Part shown: positions 1 through 8,262 of the stretch, in pieces
Layout: each line of letters opens with the position of its first letter
How positions within the stretch are numbered: the first letter of the stretch is position 1
Source: Couchioplanes azureus
GTDB lineage: Bacteria; Actinomycetota; Actinomycetes; Mycobacteriales; Micromonosporaceae
Direction: 5' to 3'
NCBI RefSeq assembly: GCF_014648355.1
Contig: NZ_BMQY01000006.1
Span: 365,698 to 429,697 of the forward strand
DNA: 64,000 bases
The notes under the pieces: model-generated
Told to the model about the DNA's origin: nothing
Databases searched by the model: none
What the model saw: the letters and a program-made list of their open reading frames with translations, nothing else
Position numbers and translations under genes: made by a program

Positions 1-651
1 CAGGGCGTACCCGGAGAACCATGTCGGGAATGCCCGGCGAAGCGTCGCCGGACCGTCGAGCCGGACGGCTTCGGCCCGCAGGAGCTGTCCCCACTGCCGC
101 TCCCCGAGCCAGAACCGGGTCAGCGCCTCCAGGTCCGCATCCACGTGCAGGGCGACCGGGTGTCCGCCGCTGTCCGTGCACAGCGTGACGTCGGGCCGCC
201 GGACGTGCAGGAAGAACGGTCCTTCCGGCCGTACCCGGAAGGTCAGCCGGACGACCGTCAGCTCGGCCGGCAGCCGTTCCGGATGCAGCCGGCGCCGCAG
301 GTCCCAGACCAGCATCGCGGGATCCAGGTGGTCCGGTTGCAGGCCACGCCGATCCCATTCGTACGCCCACCCGCCCAGCTCCCGCAGCATCGGTTCCAGG
401 GCCTGCCCGGCCGGGGTCAGCTCGTACGCCGGGCCGCCCGTCCCCGCCGTACGCCGGACGAGGCCGGCACGCTCCAGTTCCCGCAGCCGCTGGGTGAGCA
501 TCGTCCGGGAGATCCGGGGCAGGCCCCGCTGAAGCTCCGAGAACCGGCCGGCGCCGAGCAGCAGCTCCCGCACCACCAACAGGGTCCAGCGTTCGCCGAG
601 CACCTCCAGCGCCCGGGCGACGGCGCAGAACTGCCCGTAACCGGCTCCCAC
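1..651 (-). CDS. HxlR-family winged-helix transcriptional regulator (partial)
   Basis: The visible 217 codons begin with a GTG and run off the left edge without a stop. Residues about 5-95 match the HxlR/DUF24 winged-helix fold: a Cys near the N-terminus (GQFCAVARALEVLGERW), then LLVVRELLLGAGRFSEL and a recognition segment ISRTMLTQRLRELE. The C-terminal part resembles the sterol-carrier-like extension found on many actinobacterial HxlR proteins (inference). HxlR proteins are dimeric, usually redox- or ligand-responsive repressors. The gene is divergent from the thioesterase at 715 and shares with it a short region holding a perfect palindrome, a likely operator. No ATG is available in frame, so the GTG at 651 is the probable start. 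Confidence 0.88.
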   Translation of the reverse strand, partial: MGAGYGQFCAVARALEVLGERWTLLVVRELLLGAGRFSELQRGLPRISRTMLTQRLRELERAGLVRRTAGTGGPAYELTPAGQALEPMLRELGGWAYEWDRRGLQPDHLDPAMLVWDLRRRLHPERLPAELTVVRLTFRVRPEGPFFLHVRRPDVTLCTDSGGHPVALHVDADLEALTRFWLGERQWGQLLRAEAVRLDGPATLRRAFPTWFSGYAL

Positions 652-663
652 CCGGCCGATGCT

Positions 664-680
664 AGTACGGAATCCGTACT
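664..680. promoter_or_regulatory. 17-bp palindrome, probable HxlR operator
   Basis: Perfect inverted repeat AGTACGGA-A-TCCGTACT in the 63-bp gap between the divergent HxlR regulator and thioesterase genes. Position and symmetry suit a dimeric winged-helix repressor controlling both genes; binding itself is inferred. The -10 regions of the two promoters cannot be assigned with confidence because the gap is so short. Confidence 0.6.
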
Positions 681-714
681 GGATCGCCGGGCCGATTTGG
701 TTACCGTCGGCGAC

Positions 715-1155
715 ATGACCACCACACCGACCGCCCGCACGGGCGAGGAGTTCCTGCGGGCCATCATCGCCGGCGAGGTGCCACCGCCGCCGATCACCGC
801 GACCTTGCGGTTCCACCTCGTCGAGGTCGGGCCCGGCAGGGCGGTCTTCGAGGGCGACGCGGGCGAGTTCGTGCACAACCCCATGGGCACCGTGCACGGG
901 GGATACCTCGCCACCCTGCTCGACTCGGCCCTGGGCAGCGCCGTCCTCAGCCGGCTGCCCGCCGGGCGCGGCTACACCACCGTGCAGCTCAACATCCATC
1001 TGGTCCGGGGCCTGACGGCCGGACGGCTGCGTGCGGAGGCCCACGCCGTCCACGTCGGGCGCACCACCGCGACCGCCGAGGCCCGCCTGGTCGGCGCGGC
1101 GGACGGCAAGCTCTACGCGCACGCCACCACCACGTGCGCGATCCTCCCGGCCTGA
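715..1155 (+). CDS. PaaI-type hotdog thioesterase
   Basis: A 146-residue protein of the usual size for the PaaI/YdiI hotdog family, which hydrolyses acyl-CoA or aryl-CoA thioesters in the cytoplasm. The diagnostic stretch is at residues about 52-70: HNPMGTVHGGYLATLLDSAL, with the HGG turn and the acidic residue of the central helix. The ATG at 715 is chosen over upstream in-frame codons because it lies just outside the divergent regulator. The physiological substrate is unknown; control by the adjacent HxlR protein is likely. Confidence 0.88.
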   Translation: MTTTPTARTGEEFLRAIIAGEVPPPPITATLRFHLVEVGPGRAVFEGDAGEFVHNPMGTVHGGYLATLLDSALGSAVLSRLPAGRGYTTVQLNIHLVRGLTAGRLRAEAHAVHVGRTTATAEARLVGAADGKLYAHATTTCAILPA

Positions 1156-1223
1156 CCGGCGCCGCGCCTGCGCCCTTTTCGCCGGACCGCGCGCCCCGAC
1201 TGCGTCCTTTCGCCGGACCGGGC

Positions 1224-1251
1224 GGCCGGGCGAGCCGCGGCTCGCCCGGCC
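1224..1251. terminator. Bidirectional hairpin terminator (28-bp palindrome)
   Basis: A perfect 28-bp palindrome (GGCCGGGCGAGC arm, CGCG centre) sits between the convergent thioesterase and beta-helix genes and would form a very stable hairpin in either transcript. Just upstream, 1176-1222 holds two near-identical copies of a CCTTTTCGCCGGACCG-like segment about 30 bp apart. There is no U tract, which is common for actinomycete terminators. Confidence 0.65.
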
Positions 1252-1273
1252 CTCGCCGGCGCGGGGGGGGTGG

Positions 1274-2296
1274 TCAGCTACGGCAGGTGCCGTCGGAATC
1301 GGTGTTGCCACCGAGGTCGACGATCCGGGCCCAGACGGCCCGGCAGTTCTGCGGGCCGTCGACGCTGGTGTTGCCGGTGATGACGCTCCCCTGCAGGGTG
1401 ACCCGCCCGGGCCCGAACGGGTTCTCGGGGCCGGGCACGTAGCCGAGCGTGATGTTGATGCCGCCACCGCCGTCCTCGGCGTAGTTGTCGGTCACCCGCG
1501 AGTCCACCACGGCCACCGTCTCCGTGCCCCGCACGTCGATGCCGCCGCCCAGCCCGGCAAGCTCGCCGGGTCGAGTGGGGTCGTGCGGGTTGGTCACCCT
1601 GTTCCGGGTGATGGTCGAGCGCTCGATCCGGCCTCGCCAGTCGAAGCGCAGGCCGCCCGCTTCGCCCGCCTCGTTCTCGTCGACCAGGCTGTCGCGCAGG
1701 GTGAAGGAGGTGAACGGGATGTTCTGCACCGCCCCGCCGAACCGGGCCCGGTTGCCGGTGAGGCGCACCCGCTCCATCGTCAGGTCCGAGGCGTTGAGCA
1801 GCCCTCCCCCGCCGTAGTAGTTGTAGAGGGAGGCGACCGGCGCCGAGACGCCGCCGGTGACGGTGACGTCGGTGATCGTCGCCCGGTTCAGCACCGTGAA
1901 GACGCGGTCGAGGCCCGCACCGTCGATCACGGTGCGGTCCCGTCCGGCGCCGGTGACGGTCGTGGGCTTGAAGATCTTGAGGTTGCCGTGCGCGGCGTCG
2001 GCCAGGGTGTAGTCGGTGAACGCCCGGCCCAGCAGGGGCGGGATGGAGAGCGCGAACCGGCCCGCCGGGACGACGATGGTCGAGCCCGGCGCCGCGTTCG
2101 CCTCCATGACCGCGGCGCGCAGGGTGCACGCTCCGGCCTCGTCGGCGCATCGGCCGTCACCCGGTCGATCGTCCGGCGCGTCGACGGCGCTGGTCACGAC
2201 GAGGCGCAGCGCCTCCTCGGTGGACGCCGCACCGGCCGGCGGCGCGGCGGCGACGACGGCCACCAGGGTCGCGGCGAAGATGGTCAATGTCTTCAT
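1274..2296 (-). CDS. Secreted right-handed beta-helix protein (CSLREA-like)
   Basis: The 340-residue product starts with a Sec signal peptide (MKTLTIFAATLVAVVAAAPPAGA) and is predicted to be extracellular. Residues about 50-70 (GACTLRAAVMEANA) match the CSLREA-type motif that precedes parallel beta-helix domains, and the rest shows the repetitive short-strand pattern with many G/N/D turns (e.g. LTGNRARFGGAV, ITRNRVTNP, VTDNYAEDGGGG). Such proteins bind or cleave polysaccharides or act as surface adhesins; no lyase catalytic residues can be assigned here. Monocistronic, convergent with the thioesterase. Confidence 0.75.
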   Translation of the reverse strand: MKTLTIFAATLVAVVAAAPPAGAASTEEALRLVVTSAVDAPDDRPGDGRCADEAGACTLRAAVMEANAAPGSTIVVPAGRFALSIPPLLGRAFTDYTLADAAHGNLKIFKPTTVTGAGRDRTVIDGAGLDRVFTVLNRATITDVTVTGGVSAPVASLYNYYGGGGLLNASDLTMERVRLTGNRARFGGAVQNIPFTSFTLRDSLVDENEAGEAGGLRFDWRGRIERSTITRNRVTNPHDPTRPGELAGLGGGIDVRGTETVAVVDSRVTDNYAEDGGGGINITLGYVPGPENPFGPGRVTLQGSVITGNTSVDGPQNCRAVWARIVDLGGNTDSDGTCRS

Positions 2297-2397
2297 GCGG
2301 CGAAAGTTACCGGCCGGTAGAGCGGACCTCTGTAGCGAATCTCACTAAAGTCCATAAATTCGGATCACGGCAGATATCGCCACGAAGGTTGCGTAGT

Positions 2398-3042
2398 TCA
2401 TCCTCGACGAAACGTCCGCCCGCCGCCCTGCACGGGAGCGCCGCCCATGACCGCGGCGATCGCGGCGTGTGGCCGGTGAGTACCGTCGCTGGGCCGCTGC
2501 TCGCGCTCGACCTCGATGAAGCCGGCCCGTGCCAGCCGGCCGGAGAGCTCGTCGGCGGACCAGCGATAGGCCGTCACGACCTTGTGGTCGAAGGGGCCGG
2601 CCTCGTCGCCGTCGAAGAAGCCGACCACCAGCGTGCCCGCCGGTGTCATCACCCGCCGGAACTCGGCGAGTACCGCATCGAGGTTCCGCGGTGGGACATG
2701 GATCAGTGAGTACCAGGCCAGGATGCCGGCGATGGAGTGGTCCGCGACATCGAGGCTTTCCATCGACCCGAGGCGGTACCCGACGTTCGGGTGGGCTGCC
2801 CTCGCATGGTCGATGAACTCGGGGACCAGGTCGATCCCGCTCGCGTCGACGCCGAGCGACCGGAGGTAGCCGGTGAGGTGCCCAGGTCCGCAGCCCAGGT
2901 CGAGCACACCGCCCGGCCGAATCGCCAGGTGCCGCCCGATGAAGGCCAGGTCGGCGGCATGGACCTGCCGACTCGTACCGAACAGTCCGATGTAGACGTC
3001 CGCGATGGCGGAGTATGCGCTGCGGACCCGCTCCACGTTCAC
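2398..3042 (-). CDS. Class I SAM-dependent methyltransferase
   Basis: 214 residues. The SAM-binding motif I is VLDLGCGPGHLTGYL at about residues 46-60, followed by an acidic end of strand 2 (ASGIDLVPEFI) and motif II/III regions typical of Methyltransf_11/25. The N-terminus RVRSAYSAIADVY is usual for small-molecule or quinone-type methyltransferases. The substrate cannot be told. It stands alone, divergent from the membrane-protein/two-component operon. Confidence 0.85.
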   Translation of the reverse strand: MNVERVRSAYSAIADVYIGLFGTSRQVHAADLAFIGRHLAIRPGGVLDLGCGPGHLTGYLRSLGVDASGIDLVPEFIDHARAAHPNVGYRLGSMESLDVADHSIAGILAWYSLIHVPPRNLDAVLAEFRRVMTPAGTLVVGFFDGDEAGPFDHKVVTAYRWSADELSGRLARAGFIEVEREQRPSDGTHRPHAAIAAVMGGAPVQGGGRTFRRG

Positions 3043-3137
3043 CGCGTGACTATATGAGCCCCCGTTCCCTCTCGCGGGGGAGTCGAATCGCTCCGGCGCG
3101 GGAGGCGGGCCGAAACGCCATCGGTGATCGTCGGCTC

Positions 3138-4067
3138 ATGCGTTTCCCGAGTCCTCGCCTCGTCGGCTACGCCGCGATGGCGACCACGGTCCCGTACCTC
3201 GCCCTCAAGGTCGCCTGGATCGCCGGCGTGCCGGTCGGCGTCTCCGATCCCGCGCTGATGCGCCAGCCCGCCATGCTGGCGGCGAACATCATCACGGCCG
3301 GGCTGGAGCTGGTCGCGATGGCGATCGCGCTGGCGTTCGCCCGCGACTGGGGACGGCGGCTGCCCGCCTGGCTGCTGCTGCCGCCGATGTGGGTCGGCAC
3401 CGGTCTGCTCACCCCGATCGCGGTGTCCATGCCGATCATCGCCGGCTACGCCCTGCTGACGGGGGTACCGGTGTTCGGCGGCCGGGGGCTGGCGCCGTGG
3501 GTCTTCGCGGTGGTCTACGGCGGCTTCACCGCCGAGGCGTCGCTGCTGTTCACCGCGTTCGCGGGGCACGCCCGGCGCCGGTGGGGCCCGCTGCTGCGCG
3601 CCCGCGTCGCCGCCGTACCGGCCGGAGCGACCGCGGCGGCGCAGCGCCCGTTGACCGTCGGAACGGCCCTCCTGGCCGGCGTCACCGCCGCGGTGCACCT
3701 GTACTGGGCGCTGGGCGGCACCGTGGCCCTTTCCGCGGCAGCGCCCCGGGGCTTTCCCGGCCGGCTGATCGACTCGGTGCACGCCGTGGCGGCCCTCGCC
3801 GGCGCGGCCGGCTTGCTGGTCCTGGTCCTGCGCTGGCGCCCCGCCGCGGCGACCTGGCGCCCGCTCACCGCGGCCTGGGTGGGTGCGGCAGTGACGTTCT
3901 CCTGGGGACTGTGGAGCCTGCCGGCCTCCCTCACCGGGTCCGGGCCGGGCGGGCCGGCCCTGGTAGTGCTGGGATTCGGCAAGATCCTGACCGGGGTGCT
4001 GCTCGGCGTGGTCGGCACGGTTGTGCTGGCCGAACGCTCCGCCGCCGCGGACCGGGTCGGCGCGTGA
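3138..4067 (+). CDS. Polytopic membrane protein of unknown function
   Basis: 309 residues from the ATG at 3138 (MRFPSPRLVGYAAMATTVPYL). Eight or so hydrophobic segments are visible, alternating with short Arg-rich loops, so the protein is an integral membrane protein without recognisable transporter motifs. Its stop codon overlaps or abuts the start of the histidine kinase gene, making it the first gene of a three-gene operon; it may supply or sense the signal of that two-component system, but this is inferred from position only. An earlier in-frame ATG at 3015 lies inside the divergent gene and is less likely. Confidence 0.7.
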   Translation: MRFPSPRLVGYAAMATTVPYLALKVAWIAGVPVGVSDPALMRQPAMLAANIITAGLELVAMAIALAFARDWGRRLPAWLLLPPMWVGTGLLTPIAVSMPIIAGYALLTGVPVFGGRGLAPWVFAVVYGGFTAEASLLFTAFAGHARRRWGPLLRARVAAVPAGATAAAQRPLTVGTALLAGVTAAVHLYWALGGTVALSAAAPRGFPGRLIDSVHAVAALAGAAGLLVLVLRWRPAAATWRPLTAAWVGAAVTFSWGLWSLPASLTGSGPGGPALVVLGFGKILTGVLLGVVGTVVLAERSAAADRVGA

Positions 4068-4093
4068 CGGCCCAGATCTGTCAGGATCCTCGG

Positions 4094-5293
4094 GTGCGCA
4101 CCCGGGCCGTCCGCCTCGCCGCGCCGCTGGTCGGCCGGCGGGCCCGGCTGCGCTGGCTGCATCTCGTCCTGGGCGGTGCCCTGATCACCCCGTACTTCCT
4201 GGCCGCGCTGGTCGCCGTGCAGCTGATGGGGTTCGGCACCGGGATCGCCGGCCAGCTCCTGGCGTACCTGCTGGCGCTGCCGGTCGTCGCGATCACCGGC
4301 CTGGCGCGGGTGACCCGGACGCTGGCGGCCACGGCCGCCCGGGTGCTGCTCGGCACCGAGGCGGGGCCCGGCGGCGACCGGTGGCGGACGGCCGCCTGGC
4401 ACACCCTGCACCTCGCCCTCGGCGCACCGGTGAGCGCCGCCACCCTGGCCGTACCGCCCGCCGTGGTGACGCTGTGGCTGGCACCGGTGGTACCGGTGCC
4501 AGCCCCGTACGGCTGGGCCGGCGGCTGGGGCCCACTTGCCGGCACCGTCCTGCTGGCCGGGCTGGTCGCCGCGGTGGCCGCCGCCGGGGCCCTGCTGGCC
4601 GCCGCCGCGCCACGGCTGCTCGGGCCGACGCCGGCCGACCGCCTCGCCGAGGTGTCCCGCCGCGCCGACCGCCTCGCCGAACGCAACCGGCTCGCCCGCG
4701 AGCTGCACGACTCGGTCGGGCACACGCTCAGCGTGGTGACCGTGCAGGCCGGCGCGGCGCGCCGGGTGCTCGAGAGCGACCCGGCGTTCGCCGCCCGCGC
4801 CCTGGAAGCGATCGACGACGCGGCCCGCGTCGCGCTCGCCGACCTCGACCACGTGCTCGGGCTGCTCCGCGACGGGACGGCCCCGGCCGCCGCGCCGGCC
4901 CTCACCCGCGGCAGCCTCGACCGGCTGGTAGGGCAGGTACGGGCCGCCGGCGCCACGGTGAGCGCCGACGTCGCCGGCGACCTCGGCCGGCTGCCCCCGG
5001 TGGTGGCGCGGGAGGCGTACCGGATCCTCCAGGAGAGTCTGGGCAACGCGCTGCGCCACGCCGGTCCGGTCGCGGTGACGGTGCGGGTCGAGGTCGCCGC
5101 GGACCGGCTGGCCGTCGAGACGGCCAACCCGCTGCCCGCCCGGCGCCGGGGCACCCGGCCGACCGGCGGACGCGGCCTGGCGGGCCTGAGGGAACGCGTC
5201 GCCCTGCTCGGCGGCGCCGTCACGGCGGCCGGCGCCGACACCGGCGACCGGTGGCGGCTCGCGGTCGAGCTGCCGCTCGGCGGCGGGCGGTGA
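4094..5293 (+). CDS. NarL-type sensor histidine kinase
   Basis: About 399 residues. Four hydrophobic segments at residues about 15-180 anchor the protein. The HisKA_3 dimerisation/phosphoacceptor helix is NRLARELHDSVGHTLSVV (His at about residue 210), and the HATPase part shows an N box EAYRILQESLGNALRHA and a G box GGRGLAGLRERVALLGG. It should autophosphorylate and pass the phosphate to the regulator encoded next. The GTG at 4094 has an AGGA at 4083-4086; a GTG at 4064, overlapping the previous stop, is an alternative. The stop overlaps the regulator start by 4 bp, indicating coupled translation. Confidence 0.9.
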   Translation: MRTRAVRLAAPLVGRRARLRWLHLVLGGALITPYFLAALVAVQLMGFGTGIAGQLLAYLLALPVVAITGLARVTRTLAATAARVLLGTEAGPGGDRWRTAAWHTLHLALGAPVSAATLAVPPAVVTLWLAPVVPVPAPYGWAGGWGPLAGTVLLAGLVAAVAAAGALLAAAAPRLLGPTPADRLAEVSRRADRLAERNRLARELHDSVGHTLSVVTVQAGAARRVLESDPAFAARALEAIDDAARVALADLDHVLGLLRDGTAPAAAPALTRGSLDRLVGQVRAAGATVSADVAGDLGRLPPVVAREAYRILQESLGNALRHAGPVAVTVRVEVAADRLAVETANPLPARRRGTRPTGGRGLAGLRERVALLGGAVTAAGADTGDRWRLAVELPLGGGR

Positions 5294-5928
5294 CCGTGCG
5301 GGTCCTCGTCGTCGACGACGAGGAGCTGATCCGGACCGGGCTACAAGCCATCGTCGACGCCGAACCGGACCTGACCGTCGTCGGCACGGCGGCGGACGGG
5401 GCCGACGTGGCGCCTCTGGTACGCCGGCTGCGCCCGGACGTGGTCCTGATGGACGTGCGGATGCCGGGCATCGACGGCATCCAGGCCACCCGGCTGCTGA
5501 CCGGCGTACCCGATCCGCCGCGGGTGCTGGTGGTGACCACCTTCGAGAACGACGACCATGTGTACGAGGCGCTGCTCGCCGGCGCGGCCGGGTTCCTGCT
5601 CAAGCGGGCCCGGCCGGCCGAGCTCGTCCAGGCCGTCCGGGTGGTCGCGCACGGCGAGTCGCTGCTGTTCCCGGCGGCGATCCGCCGGCTGGCCGCGGGC
5701 CGGGCCGGCGCCCGCGCCGCCCGGCTGCCGCTGACCGGCCGGGAGGGCGAGGTGCTGAGGCTGATGGCCGACGGCCTGTCCAACGCCGAGATCGCCGAGC
5801 GCCTGCGAGTCGGCCTGGAGACCGTGAAGACCCATGTCGGCAACGTCCTGACCAAGCTCGGCGTCCGCGACCGGACGCAGGCGGTCGTCGCCGCGTACGA
5901 GTCCGGCTTCATCGTGCCCGGCGGCTGA
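5290..5928 (+). CDS. NarL/FixJ-family response regulator
   Basis: 212 residues. Receiver domain: acidic pocket VVDDEE at residues 6-11, phosphoacceptor Asp in VVLMDVRMPGIDG (about residue 55), Thr in LVVTTFEND and Lys in FLLKRARP. C-terminal LuxR-type HTH: LTGREGEVLRLMADGLSNAEI...VGLETVKTHVGNVLTKLGV. It is the partner of the preceding kinase (GTGA overlap) and probably regulates its own operon; other targets are unknown. Complete and intact. Confidence 0.93.
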   Translation: MTVRVLVVDDEELIRTGLQAIVDAEPDLTVVGTAADGADVAPLVRRLRPDVVLMDVRMPGIDGIQATRLLTGVPDPPRVLVVTTFENDDHVYEALLAGAAGFLLKRARPAELVQAVRVVAHGESLLFPAAIRRLAAGRAGARAARLPLTGREGEVLRLMADGLSNAEIAERLRVGLETVKTHVGNVLTKLGVRDRTQAVVAAYESGFIVPGG

Positions 5929-6220
5929 CCACCGGGGGGCGTCCGACGGGCGCCTCCCGTCACCATCATCACGTCGCGGTCTCGCGCTACCGGCCGCAAC
6001 GAACCATCGTTCTCGCCGTGACCGGCAGCGACGACCCGCCGAGCACGGCCGAGGTCGGCAGCATGGGCGACTGCCGGCTCCGCGCCCGCACCGAGACGTA
6101 TCCCCAGCGCCGTCGAAGGCCAGGCCGAGCCCATCACACTCGTCAACGCAGTAGCGGCCTTTCCTCGGCGCCCCACCTGGTCGCCGGCATCGCTTCACGG
6201 GGGTTTCACACCCGACCCGA

Positions 6221-6264
6221 TTGAGTGTGGACCGCGCAAGATCGATAACCATGCATGATCTTGC
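6221..6264 (+). promoter_or_regulatory. Promoter with overlapping inverted repeat for the S33 peptidase gene
   Basis: The 370-bp gap 5929-6298 holds no convincing gene. Near its end are TTGAGT (6221-6226) and GATAAC (6244-6249) separated by 17 bp, a good housekeeping sigma promoter by actinomycete standards. Overlapping the -10 and the expected transcription start is the inverted repeat GCAAGATC-N13-GATCTTGC (6236-6264), placed where a repressor would block transcription. A strong Shine-Dalgarno GGAAGG lies at 6285-6290. The regulator is not identified. Confidence 0.6.
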
Positions 6265-6298
6265 CGCGAAGGATCACCACCTCTGGAAGGTCACCTGC

Positions 6299-8131
6299 AT
6301 GCCGACCACCAAACGTCTCCTGACAGCCACGCTCTGCGGCACGCTGCTCACTGCATCAGCGGTTTCTCCCGCCTTCGCAGCGCCCATCGAGCAGCCGGCG
6401 ACCACCGCCACGGCACAGGCTTCGGACAAGACCAGCGCCGCCGAGAAGAAGCGCGTCGACAGCGTGAAGACCCCGAAACTCGACTGGTACCCCTGCTACG
6501 GGCACGGTGAGTGCGCCACCGTCAAGCTGCCTCTCGATTACGACAAGCCCAACGGCGCCACCACCGAGATCGCCGTACTGCGGGTCAAGGCCAAGAACCA
6601 GCAGGCCAAGATCGGTAGCTTGTTCGTGAACCCGGGCGGGCCGGGTGGCTCAGGCACCCAGATCGCATTGGCCGCTCCGCAGTTCCTGAGCGAGTCGGTC
6701 CTGGAGCGCTTCGACATCGTCGGAGTCGACCCCCGCGGCATCGCCAGCAGCGAGAACGTGCGGTGCTTCGCCTCGGTCAAGGACCAGACCAAGGCGTACG
6801 CCGGCCTCAACGTGGCTTTTCCCTACGGCAAGGCCGAGGAAGCCGCCTACATCAAGTCGGCCAAGGCCATCGGCCGCGGCTGCTCCACCACCGGTAAGCC
6901 GCTGTCCGGCGCGATGTCCACCGCCGAGGTGGCCCGCGACATGGACGTGCTGCGCCGTGCGGTCGGCGACAAGAAACTGACCTTCCTGGGCTTCAGCTAC
7001 GGCACCGCCCTCGGGCAGTACTACGCCAACATGTTCCCCGACCGGGTACGCGCGATCACCGTGGACGGTGTCATCAACCCGGTCAACTGGACCGGCACCC
7101 CCAAGACCCGCAACGTCATCCTCGACGACCGGCTCCGGTCGGCCGACGGCGCATACAAGGCGCTGATCGAGATCCTCGAGCGCTGCGACACCGCCGGCGA
7201 AACGCATTGCGCCTTCGCGGCCGGCAACCCGGTGCGGAACTTCGAGACGCTCACCAAGAAGCTGAAGGCCAAGCCGGCCACCATCACCGACGAAACCGGC
7301 ACCTCCACCATCACCTACGCCGACTTCATCGGCGGGCTCCTCGGCTCACTGTACAGCCCGTCCGCGGGCGAGCAGGTCATCGGCCTGACGGCGTTGGTGT
7401 GGGACGCCGTCAACCCCGACGGCAGCGTCACCGCTGCCCGGCAGGCCGCCGCACGGTCGACCCTGGCCAAGCGGATCGCCGACGCTCGCCGTGCCGCACC
7501 GGCCCGCGACTTTCCGTACGACAACAGCCTCGAGACCTTCGCCGGCGTCGCCTGCACCGACGGCCTGCACCCCAAGGACGCCGCATCATGGCCGGCACTG
7601 ACCGCGAAGGCCGACAAGCGAGCCCCGTACTTCGGTCGCGCCTGGGCCTGGAGCACCGCCGCCTGCGCGGCGAACACGTGGACGGTACGTGACGAGGACG
7701 CCTACCGGGGCCCGTTCACCAAGCGGACCGCCGCGCCGGTACTCGTCGTCGGCAACTACTGGGACCCGGCCACCAACTACATCGAGGCCGTCGAGTCCGC
7801 CAAGCTGCTACCCAACAGCCGCCTGCTCTCCAGCACCAACTGGGGACACACCGCGTACGGCACCTCCAAGTGCGCCACCGACGCCATCGACGCCTACCTG
7901 CTGAACGGAACGTTGCCCGCCGTGGGCACCGTCTGCGAAGGTGACGTCCAGCCGTTCACCGAGCCTCTCACCGGCGATCAGCCCGACGAGCCGACCGCCC
8001 GCAAGGCCGACCGGGCAGACGAGTCGAAGGCCGAAATCGCCACCAACGCGGCCCCGACCACCGATGAGGCCAAGCAACTGCCTCCGGTCACCGTGCGCGT
8101 ACCCGCATCCACCCTCAACGGCACCCGCTGA
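6299..8131 (+). CDS. Secreted S33-family (tripeptidyl aminopeptidase-like) hydrolase
   Basis: 610 residues with a Sec signal peptide ending near AFAAP. It has the alpha/beta-hydrolase fold of peptidase family S33 as in Streptomyces tripeptidyl aminopeptidases: oxyanion region FVNPGGPGGSG, nucleophile elbow GFSYGTALGQYYA (Ser at about residue 232), and a C-terminal TAP-like domain with VVGNYWDPATNY (Asp) and STNWGHTAYG (His). Mature residues 20-60 and the last 60 are Ala/Lys/Glu-rich and low in complexity. It likely clips short peptides from protein N-termini outside the cell. Start at 6299 is fixed by GGAAGG eight bases upstream and by the signal peptide. Confidence 0.9.
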   Translation: MPTTKRLLTATLCGTLLTASAVSPAFAAPIEQPATTATAQASDKTSAAEKKRVDSVKTPKLDWYPCYGHGECATVKLPLDYDKPNGATTEIAVLRVKAKNQQAKIGSLFVNPGGPGGSGTQIALAAPQFLSESVLERFDIVGVDPRGIASSENVRCFASVKDQTKAYAGLNVAFPYGKAEEAAYIKSAKAIGRGCSTTGKPLSGAMSTAEVARDMDVLRRAVGDKKLTFLGFSYGTALGQYYANMFPDRVRAITVDGVINPVNWTGTPKTRNVILDDRLRSADGAYKALIEILERCDTAGETHCAFAAGNPVRNFETLTKKLKAKPATITDETGTSTITYADFIGGLLGSLYSPSAGEQVIGLTALVWDAVNPDGSVTAARQAAARSTLAKRIADARRAAPARDFPYDNSLETFAGVACTDGLHPKDAASWPALTAKADKRAPYFGRAWAWSTAACAANTWTVRDEDAYRGPFTKRTAAPVLVVGNYWDPATNYIEAVESAKLLPNSRLLSSTNWGHTAYGTSKCATDAIDAYLLNGTLPAVGTVCEGDVQPFTEPLTGDQPDEPTARKADRADESKAEIATNAAPTTDEAKQLPPVTVRVPASTLNGTR

Positions 8132-8155
8132 CCGGCGATCCCCGTAGCAGGAACA

Positions 8156-8188
8156 CACCCCGCCCACTCCACCCGGAGGGGCGGGGTG
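8156..8188 (+). terminator. Rho-independent-type hairpin after the S33 peptidase gene
   Basis: CACCCCGCCC (8156-8165) pairs perfectly with GGGCGGGGTG (8179-8188) across a 13-nt loop, 24 bp after the peptidase stop. It also lies downstream of the convergent type VII secretion operon and could serve both strands. No U run follows. Confidence 0.75.
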
Positions 8189-8262
8189 CACCTGTGGACA
8201 GTGCTCGAATCGACCGTGATTGGGCTACGCCGTCAGGAGATCCCTGTCGGATGGCGTGCGGC

